Shown: positions 1-6,701 of the stretch, one piece after another
Position numbering within the stretch: the stretch's first letter is position 1
Layout: every line of letters starts with the position of its first letter
Position numbers and translations under genes: made by a program
The notes under the pieces: generated by a model
Database searches by the model: none
What the model was told of the DNA's origin: nothing
What the model saw: only the letters and a program-made list of their open reading frames with translations
Assembly (NCBI GenBank): GCA_002417965.1
Contig: DIDD01000063.1
Span: 1-6,889 of the forward strand
Source: Veillonellaceae bacterium UBA5809
GTDB lineage: Bacteria; Bacillota; Negativicutes; Veillonellales; Dialisteraceae
DNA: 6,889 bases
Direction: 5' to 3'

Positions 1-2
1 CT

Positions 3-431
3 TTCGGATACGGCGGTTATTGTCTTCCGAAGGATACCCGCCAGCTCATGGCGGATTTTAAGGGAATTCCTTCTGCCCTCATCCCTGCTGTGGTTTCTTC
101 CAATGAAATCAGGAAATCTGTCACGGCAGAGCAGATTGAGGCGCTCCATCCTCAATGTGTGGGTATTTACCGTCTGACCATGAAGTCCCAGAGTGATAAT
201 TTCCGTTCTTCGGCCATCCAGTCCGTGATCAGACTCCTTCAGGAAAAGAATATTCCCATGCTGATTTATGAGCCGATTCTGGAGGGAAAAGATTTTTCAG
301 GCATACCTTCCTGCGGGAATCTGGACGTGTTTAAAAAGAAAGCGGATCTGATTGTCGCCAACCGCATGGATAAAGAGCTTGATGATGTGCGCGGCAAAGT
401 ATATACGAGAGATCTTTTTTCCCGGGACTGA
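3..431 (+). CDS. ugd: UDP-glucose 6-dehydrogenase, C-terminal part (5' end outside window)
   Basis: Oxidises UDP-glucose to UDP-glucuronate with two NAD+, in the cytoplasm, supplying precursor for capsule, exopolysaccharide or cell-wall glycans. The frame is open from base 3, and the visible 142 residues begin with FGYGGYCLPKDT, the active-site block of the family; the Cys (codon 21-23) is the catalytic nucleophile. Downstream come the UDP-binding-domain signatures LTMKSQSDNFRSSAIQ, IYEP, DLIVANRM and the ending KVYTRDLF, which closely resemble my recollection of the E. coli/Klebsiella-type Ugd C-terminus. That protein is about 388 residues, so roughly the last third is present and the end looks intact. 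The ATG at 48 is internal and not the start. The gene points toward the minus-strand operon and stops just before a shared terminator, so it belongs to a different transcription unit. Its surface-polysaccharide partners, if any, lie left of the window. Confidence 0.95.
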   Translation, partial: FGYGGYCLPKDTRQLMADFKGIPSALIPAVVSSNEIRKSVTAEQIEALHPQCVGIYRLTMKSQSDNFRSSAIQSVIRLLQEKNIPMLIYEPILEGKDFSGIPSCGNLDVFKKKADLIVANRMDKELDDVRGKVYTRDLFSRD

Positions 432-443
432 CGGGTATCTGGC

Positions 444-490
444 AAAGAAAGGGGGATCTGTCTGCATCTGCAGACAGATCCCCCTTTTTT
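444..490. terminator. Bidirectional intrinsic terminator between ugd and tatD
   Basis: Two perfectly complementary 16-base arms (451-466 and 469-484) flank only two bases, so in practice the top pairs would open to give a loop of about four to six bases. The stem has five G:C pairs at its base. On the plus strand it is followed at once by six T (485-490), a classic intrinsic terminator 19 nt after the ugd stop. On the minus strand the arm is followed by TTTCTTT (450-444), a usable U-rich tract directly after the tatD stop at 492. Both convergent genes therefore probably end here. The minus-direction U-tract is interrupted by a C, so termination may be less efficient that way. Confidence 0.92.
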
Positions 491-491
491 G

Positions 492-1262
492 TCAGGAAAT
501 CCTGTATATGTCTTTTGCATTTTGTTCTGTTGTTTCTATGACTGTTTCCAGAGGAATTTCTTTTAACCGTGCAATTTCCTGCGCCACGTAAAAAACCTTG
601 GACGGGTCATTGCGCCTGCCTCTGAAGGGAGGCGGAGTCAGATAGGGGCTGTCGGTTTCCACAAGCATTTTCGACAGCGGCAGTCTCCGTGCCACTTCTT
701 TCAGCGCCGTGCTTTTGGGAAATACGACCGGACCCGCAAAGGAAATGTAAAATCCCATCTGGATCAATGTTTCCGCTGTTTCATAGCTTCCGCTGTAGCA
801 ATGGAGAATGCCCCGGAGTTTTTTATCCGCATGCTCTTTCAGGATACTGACGGTGTCTCCGTGGGCATCTCTGTCGTGGATAATAATGGGCAGGTCCAGT
901 TCTCCGGCCAGTTCAATCTGCCGTCCGAACCAGTCTTTCTGTATGTCTTTCGGGCTGTTCAGGTAATAGTAGTCCAGTCCGATTTCTCCTATGGCGACAA
1001 TTTTGGGATTCTCTTTCACCATCTGCCGGAGAATCTCCAAATCTTCCGGCACGGCTTTGGCCGTCTCCTGGGGATGAATGCCTACTGCCGCATAGATGCG
1101 CGGATATTTCTGTGAGAGCGCCGAGGCAAGACGGCTGGATGCCACATCTTCCGACGGACAGACGAGAGTTCCCACTTGTTTGAATACGTCTTCCAGCATG
1201 CTTTCCCTGTCGTTGTCAAAGGCTTTGTCGTAAACATGGGCATGGGTATCAAAGAGTTTCAT
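492..1262 (-). CDS. tatD: TatD-family metal-dependent hydrolase / DNase
   Basis: A 256-residue TIM-barrel amidohydrolase-fold protein, the usual family length; characterised members are Mg2+-dependent 3'-5' DNA exonucleases linked to DNA repair or degradation. The metal ligands are visible in order: H7 and H9 in DTHAHVYD, E93 in IGEIGLDYY, H129 in IIIHDRDA, H154 in LHCYSG and D204 in VETDSPYLTP; GIHP (61-64) and PFRGRRNDP (212-220) are also typical. The start overlaps the metG stop as ATGA, with a GGGGAG Shine-Dalgarno (1272-1277) about 9 nt upstream, which supports this ATG. This is the yabD position of the B. subtilis cluster, where rnmV and ksgA follow a little further on; here the operon ends instead at a terminator. 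The precise substrate cannot be told from sequence. Confidence 0.95.
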   Translation of the reverse strand: MKLFDTHAHVYDKAFDNDRESMLEDVFKQVGTLVCPSEDVASSRLASALSQKYPRIYAAVGIHPQETAKAVPEDLEILRQMVKENPKIVAIGEIGLDYYYLNSPKDIQKDWFGRQIELAGELDLPIIIHDRDAHGDTVSILKEHADKKLRGILHCYSGSYETAETLIQMGFYISFAGPVVFPKSTALKEVARRLPLSKMLVETDSPYLTPPPFRGRRNDPSKVFYVAQEIARLKEIPLETVIETTEQNAKDIYRIS

Positions 1263-3193
1263 TTAACATGGCTCCCCGCAGGCATGTCAACAAACGGAAC
1301 CTGCAGTTTTCCGTCTTTGGAGGCCGCCAGAATCATGCCCTGGGATTCTATCCCCATCAGTTTGGCGGGTTTCAGGTTGGATACAAAGATCACATGTTTT
1401 CCGATCAGCTGTTCCGGCTCATAGTACTGGGCAATGCCGCTGACTACGGTCCGCACTTCATCACCGAGGGATACTGTCATGCAGATCAGTTTTTTGGATT
1501 TCCTGACTTTTTCCGCCGTCAGTATTTCCGCAATTCTCAGGTCGGTTTTCATGAATTCATCAATCGAGATCAGCGGCGCTTTTTCTTCCGCAGGAGTCTC
1601 AGCCGGCTGGGTATGGTCCTGATTTTCATCATTTTCGTCTTCCGGTTCAATCCGCGGGAATATGGGATCCCCCTTGTCGGTCTGTGTTCCTTCGGGAAGT
1701 CCGCCCCAGACTCCGTCTTTCAGTGCTGCTTCCGCGAATCCGCGCAGTCCCAGCTGGTTCCAGATTTTTTCCGCCGCGATGGGAATGAACGGTTCCGCCA
1801 TAAGGGCTGTAATCCGCAGTCCTTCACAGAGGTGGTAGAGAACCGCATCGAGCACGGGGGCTTTGTCCTGTGATTTGGCCAGTACCCACGGCATGGTTAC
1901 ATCAATGTATTTGTTCATGGAGCGCACAAAGGTCCATACTCCTTTCAGGGCCTCATTGATTTTCCAGCCGTTCATGGAATTTCTGTAGGACTGAAGTGTG
2001 TCAGCAGCTGCTTTTTCCAGCATATCCGATGCTTCCGCCGCAGCCGGTTCCCCGGATGCATCTCCTTTGGACACCACGGTGCCGTTCCTGTATTTTTCCA
2101 CCATGGACAGTGTCCGGTACAGAAGGTTGCCCAGGTCATTGGAGAGGTCGGAGTTAATCCGGTTAATCAGCCGTTCTCTGCTGAAGTTTCCGTCCTGTCC
2201 CAGCTGCACATCATTCAGGAGGTAGTAGCGGATGGCGTCTGACCCGAATTCCTGAAGCAGCGGAATGGGATCAATCACATTGCCTCTGGATTTGGACATT
2301 TTTTCGCCGTCGACAATAAGCCATCCATGGCCGTATACCATTTTCGGCAGTTCAATGCCCAGGCTCATCAGCATAATCGGCCAGATAATGCTGTGGAAAC
2401 GGACAATTTCTTTTCCCACCAGATGGACATCGGCCGGCCAGAAGCGTCTGAATTTTTCCGGATTATCCAGGATCCCCGCCGCGGTGAGGTAGTTGACCAG
2501 CGCATCAAACCAGACGTAGACCACATGTTTGGTGTCAAAGGGAACGGGAATGCCCCAGTTAAAGCTGGTCCGTGATACGCAGAGGTCTTCCAGTCCGCCT
2601 TTAACGAACTGGATCATTTCATTCCGGCGGGATACGGGCTGGATGAATCCGGGATTTTCTTCGACGTATTTCAGCCAGCGGTCTGCATATTTGGACATTT
2701 TAAAGAAATAGGCTTCTTCACTGATCCGTTCGAGTTTCCGTCCGCAGTCCGGGCAGATATGGTCCGGCGTCAGTTTGTTTTCCGGCCAGAAGGTTTCGTC
2801 GGGCGTGCAGTACCATCCTTCATATTTTCCCTTGTAAATATCTCCGTTGTCATAGGCGCGCTGAAACAGGGCCTGCACTACTTTTTTATGCCGTTCTTCT
2901 GTAGTACGGATAAAATCATCGTTGGAAATGTTGAGTTCTTTCCATAGTCTCTGAAATCCGGCCACGATTTTATCAACGTACGCAATGGGCGTTACTCCTT
3001 CTTCTTCTGCCTTTCTCTGGATTTTCTGCCCGTGTTCGTCGGATCCGCACAGGAAGAACACGTCATAGCCGTCCAGCCGTTTGAAACGGGCCATGGAATC
3101 GGCAATGGTGGTGCAGTAAGTATGTCCGATGTGAAGTTTGGCACTGGGATAATAAATGGGTGTGGTAATGTAGTATTTTGGTTTTTCCGTCAT
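1259..3193 (-). CDS. metG: Methionyl-tRNA synthetase with C-terminal tRNA-binding domain
   Basis: Charges tRNA-Met and initiator tRNA with methionine using ATP, in the cytoplasm. The 644 residues show the class I catalytic core: the HIGH motif (H21-H24), GSDEHGQKI (50-58) and KMSKS (K298-S302). A connective-peptide zinc knuckle lies around 129-150, with C129, D132, C147 and C150. The helical anticodon-binding domain spans roughly 345-510, followed by an acidic, Pro/Glu-rich linker (about 515-540). A C-terminal EMAP/ARC1-like tRNA-binding domain starts at SIDEFMKTDLRIAEI (about 543) and runs through SNLKPAKLMGIESQGM to the end; it normally also dimerises the enzyme. Length and domains match B. 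subtilis-type MetS. The start is well supported by an AGGAGGTCA Shine-Dalgarno. The stop overlaps tatD by ATGA. The replacement of one zinc Cys by Asp is unusual. No T-box fits in the 56-nt leader. Confidence 0.98.
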   Translation of the reverse strand: MTEKPKYYITTPIYYPSAKLHIGHTYCTTIADSMARFKRLDGYDVFFLCGSDEHGQKIQRKAEEEGVTPIAYVDKIVAGFQRLWKELNISNDDFIRTTEERHKKVVQALFQRAYDNGDIYKGKYEGWYCTPDETFWPENKLTPDHICPDCGRKLERISEEAYFFKMSKYADRWLKYVEENPGFIQPVSRRNEMIQFVKGGLEDLCVSRTSFNWGIPVPFDTKHVVYVWFDALVNYLTAAGILDNPEKFRRFWPADVHLVGKEIVRFHSIIWPIMLMSLGIELPKMVYGHGWLIVDGEKMSKSRGNVIDPIPLLQEFGSDAIRYYLLNDVQLGQDGNFSRERLINRINSDLSNDLGNLLYRTLSMVEKYRNGTVVSKGDASGEPAAAEASDMLEKAAADTLQSYRNSMNGWKINEALKGVWTFVRSMNKYIDVTMPWVLAKSQDKAPVLDAVLYHLCEGLRITALMAEPFIPIAAEKIWNQLGLRGFAEAALKDGVWGGLPEGTQTDKGDPIFPRIEPEDENDENQDHTQPAETPAEEKAPLISIDEFMKTDLRIAEILTAEKVRKSKKLICMTVSLGDEVRTVVSGIAQYYEPEQLIGKHVIFVSNLKPAKLMGIESQGMILAASKDGKLQVPFVDMPAGSHVK

Positions 3194-3200
3194 AAAATTC

Positions 3201-3209
3201 TGACCTCCT
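3201..3209 (-). promoter_or_regulatory. Strong Shine-Dalgarno of metG
   Basis: AGGAGGTCA on the minus strand is almost the full anti-16S complement, placed 7 nt before the metG ATG at 3193 (10 nt counted from the AGGAGG core). It fixes the metG start. Initiation here can be independent of upstream translation, unlike the coupled junctions elsewhere in the operon. Confidence 0.85.
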
Positions 3210-3218
3210 GTTTATGAT

Positions 3219-3241
3219 GTCATCTCCCGCAGAGAGATGAC
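3219..3241 (-). other. 8-bp hairpin in the rsmI-metG gap
   Basis: A perfect inverted repeat, GTCATCTC (3219-3226) with GAGATGAC (3234-3241), encloses a 7-base loop. It occupies much of the only real intergenic gap in the operon, 9 nt upstream (in transcript sense) of the metG Shine-Dalgarno. No T-run follows it on the minus strand, so it is not a standard intrinsic terminator. It could be an mRNA processing or stabilising element, or mere chance; the role is not shown by the sequence. Confidence 0.5.
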
Positions 3242-3249
3242 CGGACCTG

Positions 3250-4098
3250 CTATTTTTTATTTTTTATGAGAAACTGATAGATATCTCTTCTGGATAAATG
3301 GGTTTCTCCCGCTATTTTACGGCTGATCTCCCGGGGTGTCATGCCTTCATCCGCCAGTCCGGCCGCACGGGATTTCCAGTCGTTTTCAGTTATGCCGGGC
3401 GGTGCCGGATCTTCCCCGCCGCCTTCCACCAGGAGGACGTATTCTCCCCGGGGCGCTTCTTCTTTCATCTGTTCCAGCAGGCTTTCCAGTGTGCCCCGGG
3501 AAAAGGTTTCAAATTTTTTGGTCAGTTCCCGGGCCGCCACAGCGCGGCGGTTCCCCAGCTCTTTCCGCAGGAAGGAAAGTGTTTCTTTGATTCTGTGGGG
3601 CGCTTCATAGAAAATCAGCGTCATGGGAAGACTGCGTATGGAGTCTGTTAGTTTTTTCCGCTTTCCTCCTGTTTTAGGAAGGAAGCCTATAAAGGCAAAT
3701 TGCCGCGCATCCAGTCCGGAGGCAATGAGCGCCGTCAGCGCCGCATTGGGGCCCGGAAGGGGAACCACCGGAATATTTTCTTCCAGTGCGAGCTGTACCA
3801 GGTCCGCACCCGGGTCCGAGATGACCGGCATGCCTGCATCACTGACCTGGGCTACTGATTTTCCGGCTTTCAGCATGGCCATGATGCGGGGCCCGGCTTC
3901 TTCTTTGTTATGTTCATGGTAGGGAACCAATTTCCCCGGCGCTCCGAACCGTTCTGTCAAAATCCGCGTATGACGGGTATCTTCTGCGGCAATCACATCT
4001 GCTTTCTGCAGCACATGCACCGCTCTTTCCGTCATATCTTCCAGATTTCCAATGGGTGTCGGAACCAGGTATAGAGTTCCCGGACAGATTTCATTCAT
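3250..4098 (-). CDS. rsmI: 16S rRNA (cytidine1402-2'-O)-methyltransferase
   Basis: Methylates the ribose 2'-OH of C1402 in the 16S rRNA decoding centre using S-adenosylmethionine; in characterised bacteria it acts on the 30S subunit alongside RsmH, which modifies the base. The 282 residues match the family length. Tetrapyrrole-methylase-fold signatures are clear: LYLVPTPIGNLEDMT (9-23), AAEDTRHT (37-44), QVSDAGMPVISDPG (84-97), LPGPNA (114-119), FYEAPHR (163-169) and ARELTKKFE (189-197). A helical C-terminal segment (about 240-280) ends the protein. The ATG overlaps the upstream stop as ATGA, with AAAGGAG just upstream, supporting both coupling and the start. It occupies the yabC place of the B. 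subtilis cluster. The last codons lie in an A-rich tract immediately before TAG. The first residues, MNEICPG, precede a canonical start of the fold, so no N-terminal sequence is missing. Confidence 0.97.
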   Translation of the reverse strand: MNEICPGTLYLVPTPIGNLEDMTERAVHVLQKADVIAAEDTRHTRILTERFGAPGKLVPYHEHNKEEAGPRIMAMLKAGKSVAQVSDAGMPVISDPGADLVQLALEENIPVVPLPGPNAALTALIASGLDARQFAFIGFLPKTGGKRKKLTDSIRSLPMTLIFYEAPHRIKETLSFLRKELGNRRAVAARELTKKFETFSRGTLESLLEQMKEEAPRGEYVLLVEGGGEDPAPPGITENDWKSRAAGLADEGMTPREISRKIAGETHLSRRDIYQFLIKNKK

Positions 4099-4841
4099 AG
4101 CGGCTCCTTTCCATAGATACGGGCCATCTCATGAGTATAGGACCCATCCTGCTCATGCACAAAAAGGGGCGGTTCCAGCCGAAGTCCCCGGTGGCCCCCC
4201 ACTCTGAATTCCGCCAGAATGCGTCCGGCTTCCTCACCTTCTCTGCTGTGCACGCAGCGGAGGCGTTTGGGTTCCATGCCGCAGGCTTCTGCTTCGGAAA
4301 AAATGTCCGCCAGGCGGTCAGCCCGGTGAATCATGGTCAGTCTTCCCCCTTCATTGAGAAGGTACCGGGCCGCCTGAAATACATCGTTCAGCGTCGCCGT
4401 CATTTCATGGCAGGCCTGCGCCACTCCCGGGAGCCGGTTCATCTGACCTGTTCCCTGCATGCGGAAGGGAGGATTCACAACCACCGAGGTGAATCCTCCC
4501 CGGGGCAGCATGCCTTCCATATGCCGGTAATCCAATTGTATCACATGAATCCGGTCCTGACGGCCGTTTCCTTCTGCATTCCGTTCTGCCAGCTCCGCCA
4601 TAACAGGATTTTTCTCCACGGCTGTAATATCCCCGGCTCCGAAGGCTGACAGGAGAAGGGCTATGACGCCCGTGCCGGTCCCCAGTTCGGCAATTTTATC
4701 TTTTTTTCTGACGGAGACGAAATGCGCCAGCAATACGGAATCAACAGAAAAGCAAAATTGATCCGGACGCTGAATCAGCCGCATTCCGTCCCTCACCAGG
4801 TCATCCAGCCGCTCTCCTTCCCGTATATGCCAGTTACTCAT
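4095..4841 (-). CDS. TrmN6/YabB-type tRNA (adenine-N6) methyltransferase family protein
   Basis: A 248-residue Rossmann-fold SAM-dependent methyltransferase. SAM-binding motif I is AELGTGTGVIALLL (51-64), the acidic residue ending strand 2 is E76 in ITAVEKNP, and the catalytic motif NPPF (123-126) is typical of N6-adenine or exocyclic-amine methyltransferases. The N-terminal LIQRPDQFCFSVDSVLLAHF (22-41) and C-terminal RCVHSREGEEAGRILAE (195-211) are characteristic of the TrmN6 (YfiC in E. coli) / YabB group. E. coli TrmN6 methylates A37 of tRNA1-Val; the target of Bacillota homologues should be regarded as inferred. There is no good Shine-Dalgarno ahead of the ATG. The 8-nt overlap ATGAGTAA with the ricT stop suggests translation by reinitiation or coupling. 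It is encoded directly before rsmI; the GIY-YIG gene yazA that lies between them in B. subtilis is absent here. Confidence 0.9.
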   Translation of the reverse strand: MSNWHIREGERLDDLVRDGMRLIQRPDQFCFSVDSVLLAHFVSVRKKDKIAELGTGTGVIALLLSAFGAGDITAVEKNPVMAELAERNAEGNGRQDRIHVIQLDYRHMEGMLPRGGFTSVVVNPPFRMQGTGQMNRLPGVAQACHEMTATLNDVFQAARYLLNEGGRLTMIHRADRLADIFSEAEACGMEPKRLRCVHSREGEEAGRILAEFRVGGHRGLRLEPPLFVHEQDGSYTHEMARIYGKEPL

Positions 4842-5676
4842 CTTCTTTGACGGCCAGTTCCTCCCAGGGCACAGTCACGGATTTCTGCCCCATCTGCACG
4901 CGGGCTGTTTTTTTCTGTGTATTGACATAGGCTATGCACCCAGTTCCCTCCCCGGTCATGACCTCCTGACCCACCCGCGGAATCTTCGGACAGTTCTGGC
5001 GGCACCAGAGGGTATCTTTCTTTTTAACTTCTCCTGATGTGTATAAGTCGTTTTCATAGCGGAGACAGCACATAAGACGTCCGCAGACTCCCGATATTTT
5101 GCAGGGGTTCAGGGACAGTCCCTGATTTTTGGCCATCCGGATGGAGACCGGTGCAAATTCCCCCAGGAAAGAGGCGCAGCACAGTGTGCGTCCGCAGGGG
5201 CCGATTCCTGAAATCTGTTTGGCCTCATCACGGACGCCGACCTGCCGCAGTTCAATCCGTGTATGAAAAACCGATGCCAGGTCTTTGACAAGTTCACGGA
5301 AATCCACTCTCCCGTCAGCGGTAAAGAAAAAGACAATCTTGCTTCTGTCAAAAGTATATTCCACCCGCAGGAGCTTCATGGGGCACTGGTATTTTTTTAT
5401 TTTTTTCAGGCAGATATCGAAAGCGGATGCTTCCCGCTCTTTATTTCTCTCCAGCTGTTTTCTGTCACGGGGTGTGGCTTTTCTTACAATCGGCTTGAGT
5501 GGAAGCACCAGATCTTCCCCGTCCACATCCCGGGGCATCATAACCACATAGCCGTACTCCATGCCCCGGGATGTCTCCACGATGACACCGTCATCCAAAT
5601 TGAAATGAAGATGGTTCGGTGCAAAATAATAAATTTTCCCTGCCTGCTTAAACCGAACACCTACAACCTTTTCCAT
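4834..5676 (-). CDS. ricT: PSP1-domain protein RicT (YaaT), Ric-complex subunit homologue
   Basis: In B. subtilis RicT works with RicA (YmcA) and RicF (YlbF) as an iron-sulfur complex that directs RNase Y in mRNA maturation and affects sporulation, competence and biofilm formation. The 280 residues match that family. The PSP1 domain includes RGMEYGYVV (37-45) and the core around VRKATPRDRKQLERNK. A cysteine-rich segment, GIGPCGRTLCCASF (157-170) followed by NPCKISGVCGRLMCCLRYEND (190-210), supplies C161, C166, C167, C192, C198, C203 and C204, the likely Fe-S ligands. A further pair, C225 and C229 (WCRQNCP), follows. The gene begins inside holB (16-nt overlap) with GAAAGGGA (5685-5692) about 8 nt upstream of the ATG. 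YabA, which follows yaaT in B. subtilis, is missing. If the host does not sporulate, RNA maturation is the likely role; RicA and RicF genes are not in this window. Confidence 0.93.
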   Translation of the reverse strand: MEKVVGVRFKQAGKIYYFAPNHLHFNLDDGVIVETSRGMEYGYVVMMPRDVDGEDLVLPLKPIVRKATPRDRKQLERNKEREASAFDICLKKIKKYQCPMKLLRVEYTFDRSKIVFFFTADGRVDFRELVKDLASVFHTRIELRQVGVRDEAKQISGIGPCGRTLCCASFLGEFAPVSIRMAKNQGLSLNPCKISGVCGRLMCCLRYENDLYTSGEVKKKDTLWCRQNCPKIPRVGQEVMTGEGTGCIAYVNTQKKTARVQMGQKSVTVPWEELAVKEDE

Positions 5677-6701
5677 GCTGTATGTCCCTTTCGTATATAG
5701 CGTAATTCAATGACAATCATATCCCATATGCTCTTCACTGATATATATCTCCGGCAGGCCTGTTCCGCCGTTCCAAGTGTCTGCAGCGCCTGATCCATCT
5801 GTTTTTCCGTCCAGAATTCCGCCAGGGCCGTTTCTCTTGTTCCCACTGAGCGGCAGCGTCGGAAGTCTTCTTCCGGCACCGCCCGGGAAACGAGAATATC
5901 CCGTCCTACCAGACGGATCCATTTCAGATTTTTTAGAAACTCTTTTCTGTCAGTCAGAATATTTTCTGACAGTTCAGTAAAAGGATTTTCCGAACGGGTG
6001 ACTGTTTCCCAGAACTGCATGGCCTTTTCAGGCTGCCCGCTGCTCCCTCCGGCAAAGATCTCCCGTGTCATTCCCGGATTCCCGCCGGTCAGCTGAAAGG
6101 CTGTTTCTATTTCTTCAGATCCCCGGACTCCAAAAATATCTGCATGAAGAGACATGAGACGGATATATTCTTTTTCATCCAGGGGTGTAAAGGAGAATTT
6201 GACGGACCGTGACTGTATGGTAGGCAGGAGTGCCCGGAGATCATGGGTAATCAGAATAAAGTATAGATTTTCCGCCGGTTCCTCCAGCGTTTTTAAAAGT
6301 GCATTGGCCACCGGCGGCATCATGGTCTGCGCTTCATCAATGATGCACACATGGACTTCATCTGTAAAGGAATCGGATGCTGTCATAAAAAGACGGAACT
6401 GTTCCATTTTCAGCTCCATGCCCAGAGGACGTATATACCATATGCGTTCTTTGGCCTGCAGCAGTTTGTCCTGGGCATCTCCGGGCTTTTCAATCCATGT
6501 ACGGCAGATTTCATAAAAAGGCCGGGGATTTTCCCCGCCTGCCAGACGGCAGGCCAGGTCGACGGCCGCCGTCGTTTTTCCCAGCCCTTCATCTCCGTAC
6601 AGAATCATCGTATGGGGAACCTGATTTTCCCGGATCATTCCCGTCCATTCCCGTTTGACTTTTTTTTGTCCGTTCACATGGGGAAAGAGATCTTCTTCCA
6701 T
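5661..6701 (-). CDS. holB: DNA polymerase III, delta prime subunit (clamp-loader ATPase-like)
   Basis: A 346-residue AAA+ protein of the clamp loader that places the beta sliding clamp on DNA at the replication fork. Features in order: an N-terminal GQKKVKREWTGMI helix; the P-loop GDEGLGKTT (36-44), fully canonical; the zinc-module region (about 58-75); Walker B HVCIIDEAQ (117-125); ALLKTLEEP (134-142); and the SRC-like box PTIQSRSVKF (160-169), reading SRS. The C-terminal collar-like helical region (about 240-346) diverges. Synteny with ricT downstream favours HolB over DnaX, and the protein is too short for a tau subunit. The start is set by AAGGGAGG about 7 nt before the ATG. That ATG shares one base with the stop of an upstream ORF (TGATG). 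The zinc module, usually four cysteines, keeps only C66 in FYEICRTW, so metal binding is doubtful. The 3' end overlaps ricT by 16 nt. Confidence 0.92.
   Translation of the reverse strand: MEEDLFPHVNGQKKVKREWTGMIRENQVPHTMILYGDEGLGKTTAAVDLACRLAGGENPRPFYEICRTWIEKPGDAQDKLLQAKERIWYIRPLGMELKMEQFRLFMTASDSFTDEVHVCIIDEAQTMMPPVANALLKTLEEPAENLYFILITHDLRALLPTIQSRSVKFSFTPLDEKEYIRLMSLHADIFGVRGSEEIETAFQLTGGNPGMTREIFAGGSSGQPEKAMQFWETVTRSENPFTELSENILTDRKEFLKNLKWIRLVGRDILVSRAVPEEDFRRCRSVGTRETALAEFWTEKQMDQALQTLGTAEQACRRYISVKSIWDMIVIELRYIRKGHTAWKRL

Noticed and set aside
801..1115. Plus-strand open frame of 104 codons antisense to tatD
   Set aside because: It lies entirely within tatD, whose catalytic motifs are intact in the other strand; no family features or convincing ribosome binding site were seen.
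1268..1873. Plus-strand open frame of 201 codons antisense to metG
   Set aside because: It shadows the C-terminal domain and linker of metG. The translation is rich in Phe, Arg and Gly in a way typical of reverse-frame artefacts, with no recognisable motif.
3194..3249. T-box or S-box riboswitch ahead of metG
   Set aside because: The 56-nt gap is too short and lacks the conserved T-box sequence, specifier loop and antiterminator structure; only a simple hairpin is present.
3251..3266. A-rich tract at the end of rsmI (AAAAAATAAAAAATAG on the minus strand) as a slippage or recoding site
   Set aside because: It is right at the stop codon, so slippage would change at most a few terminal residues; simple Lys/Asn codons explain it.
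4131..4649. Plus-strand open frame of 172 codons antisense to the trmN6-type gene
   Set aside because: It is fully covered by a gene with clear SAM-binding and NPPF motifs; the translated sequence shows no family signature.
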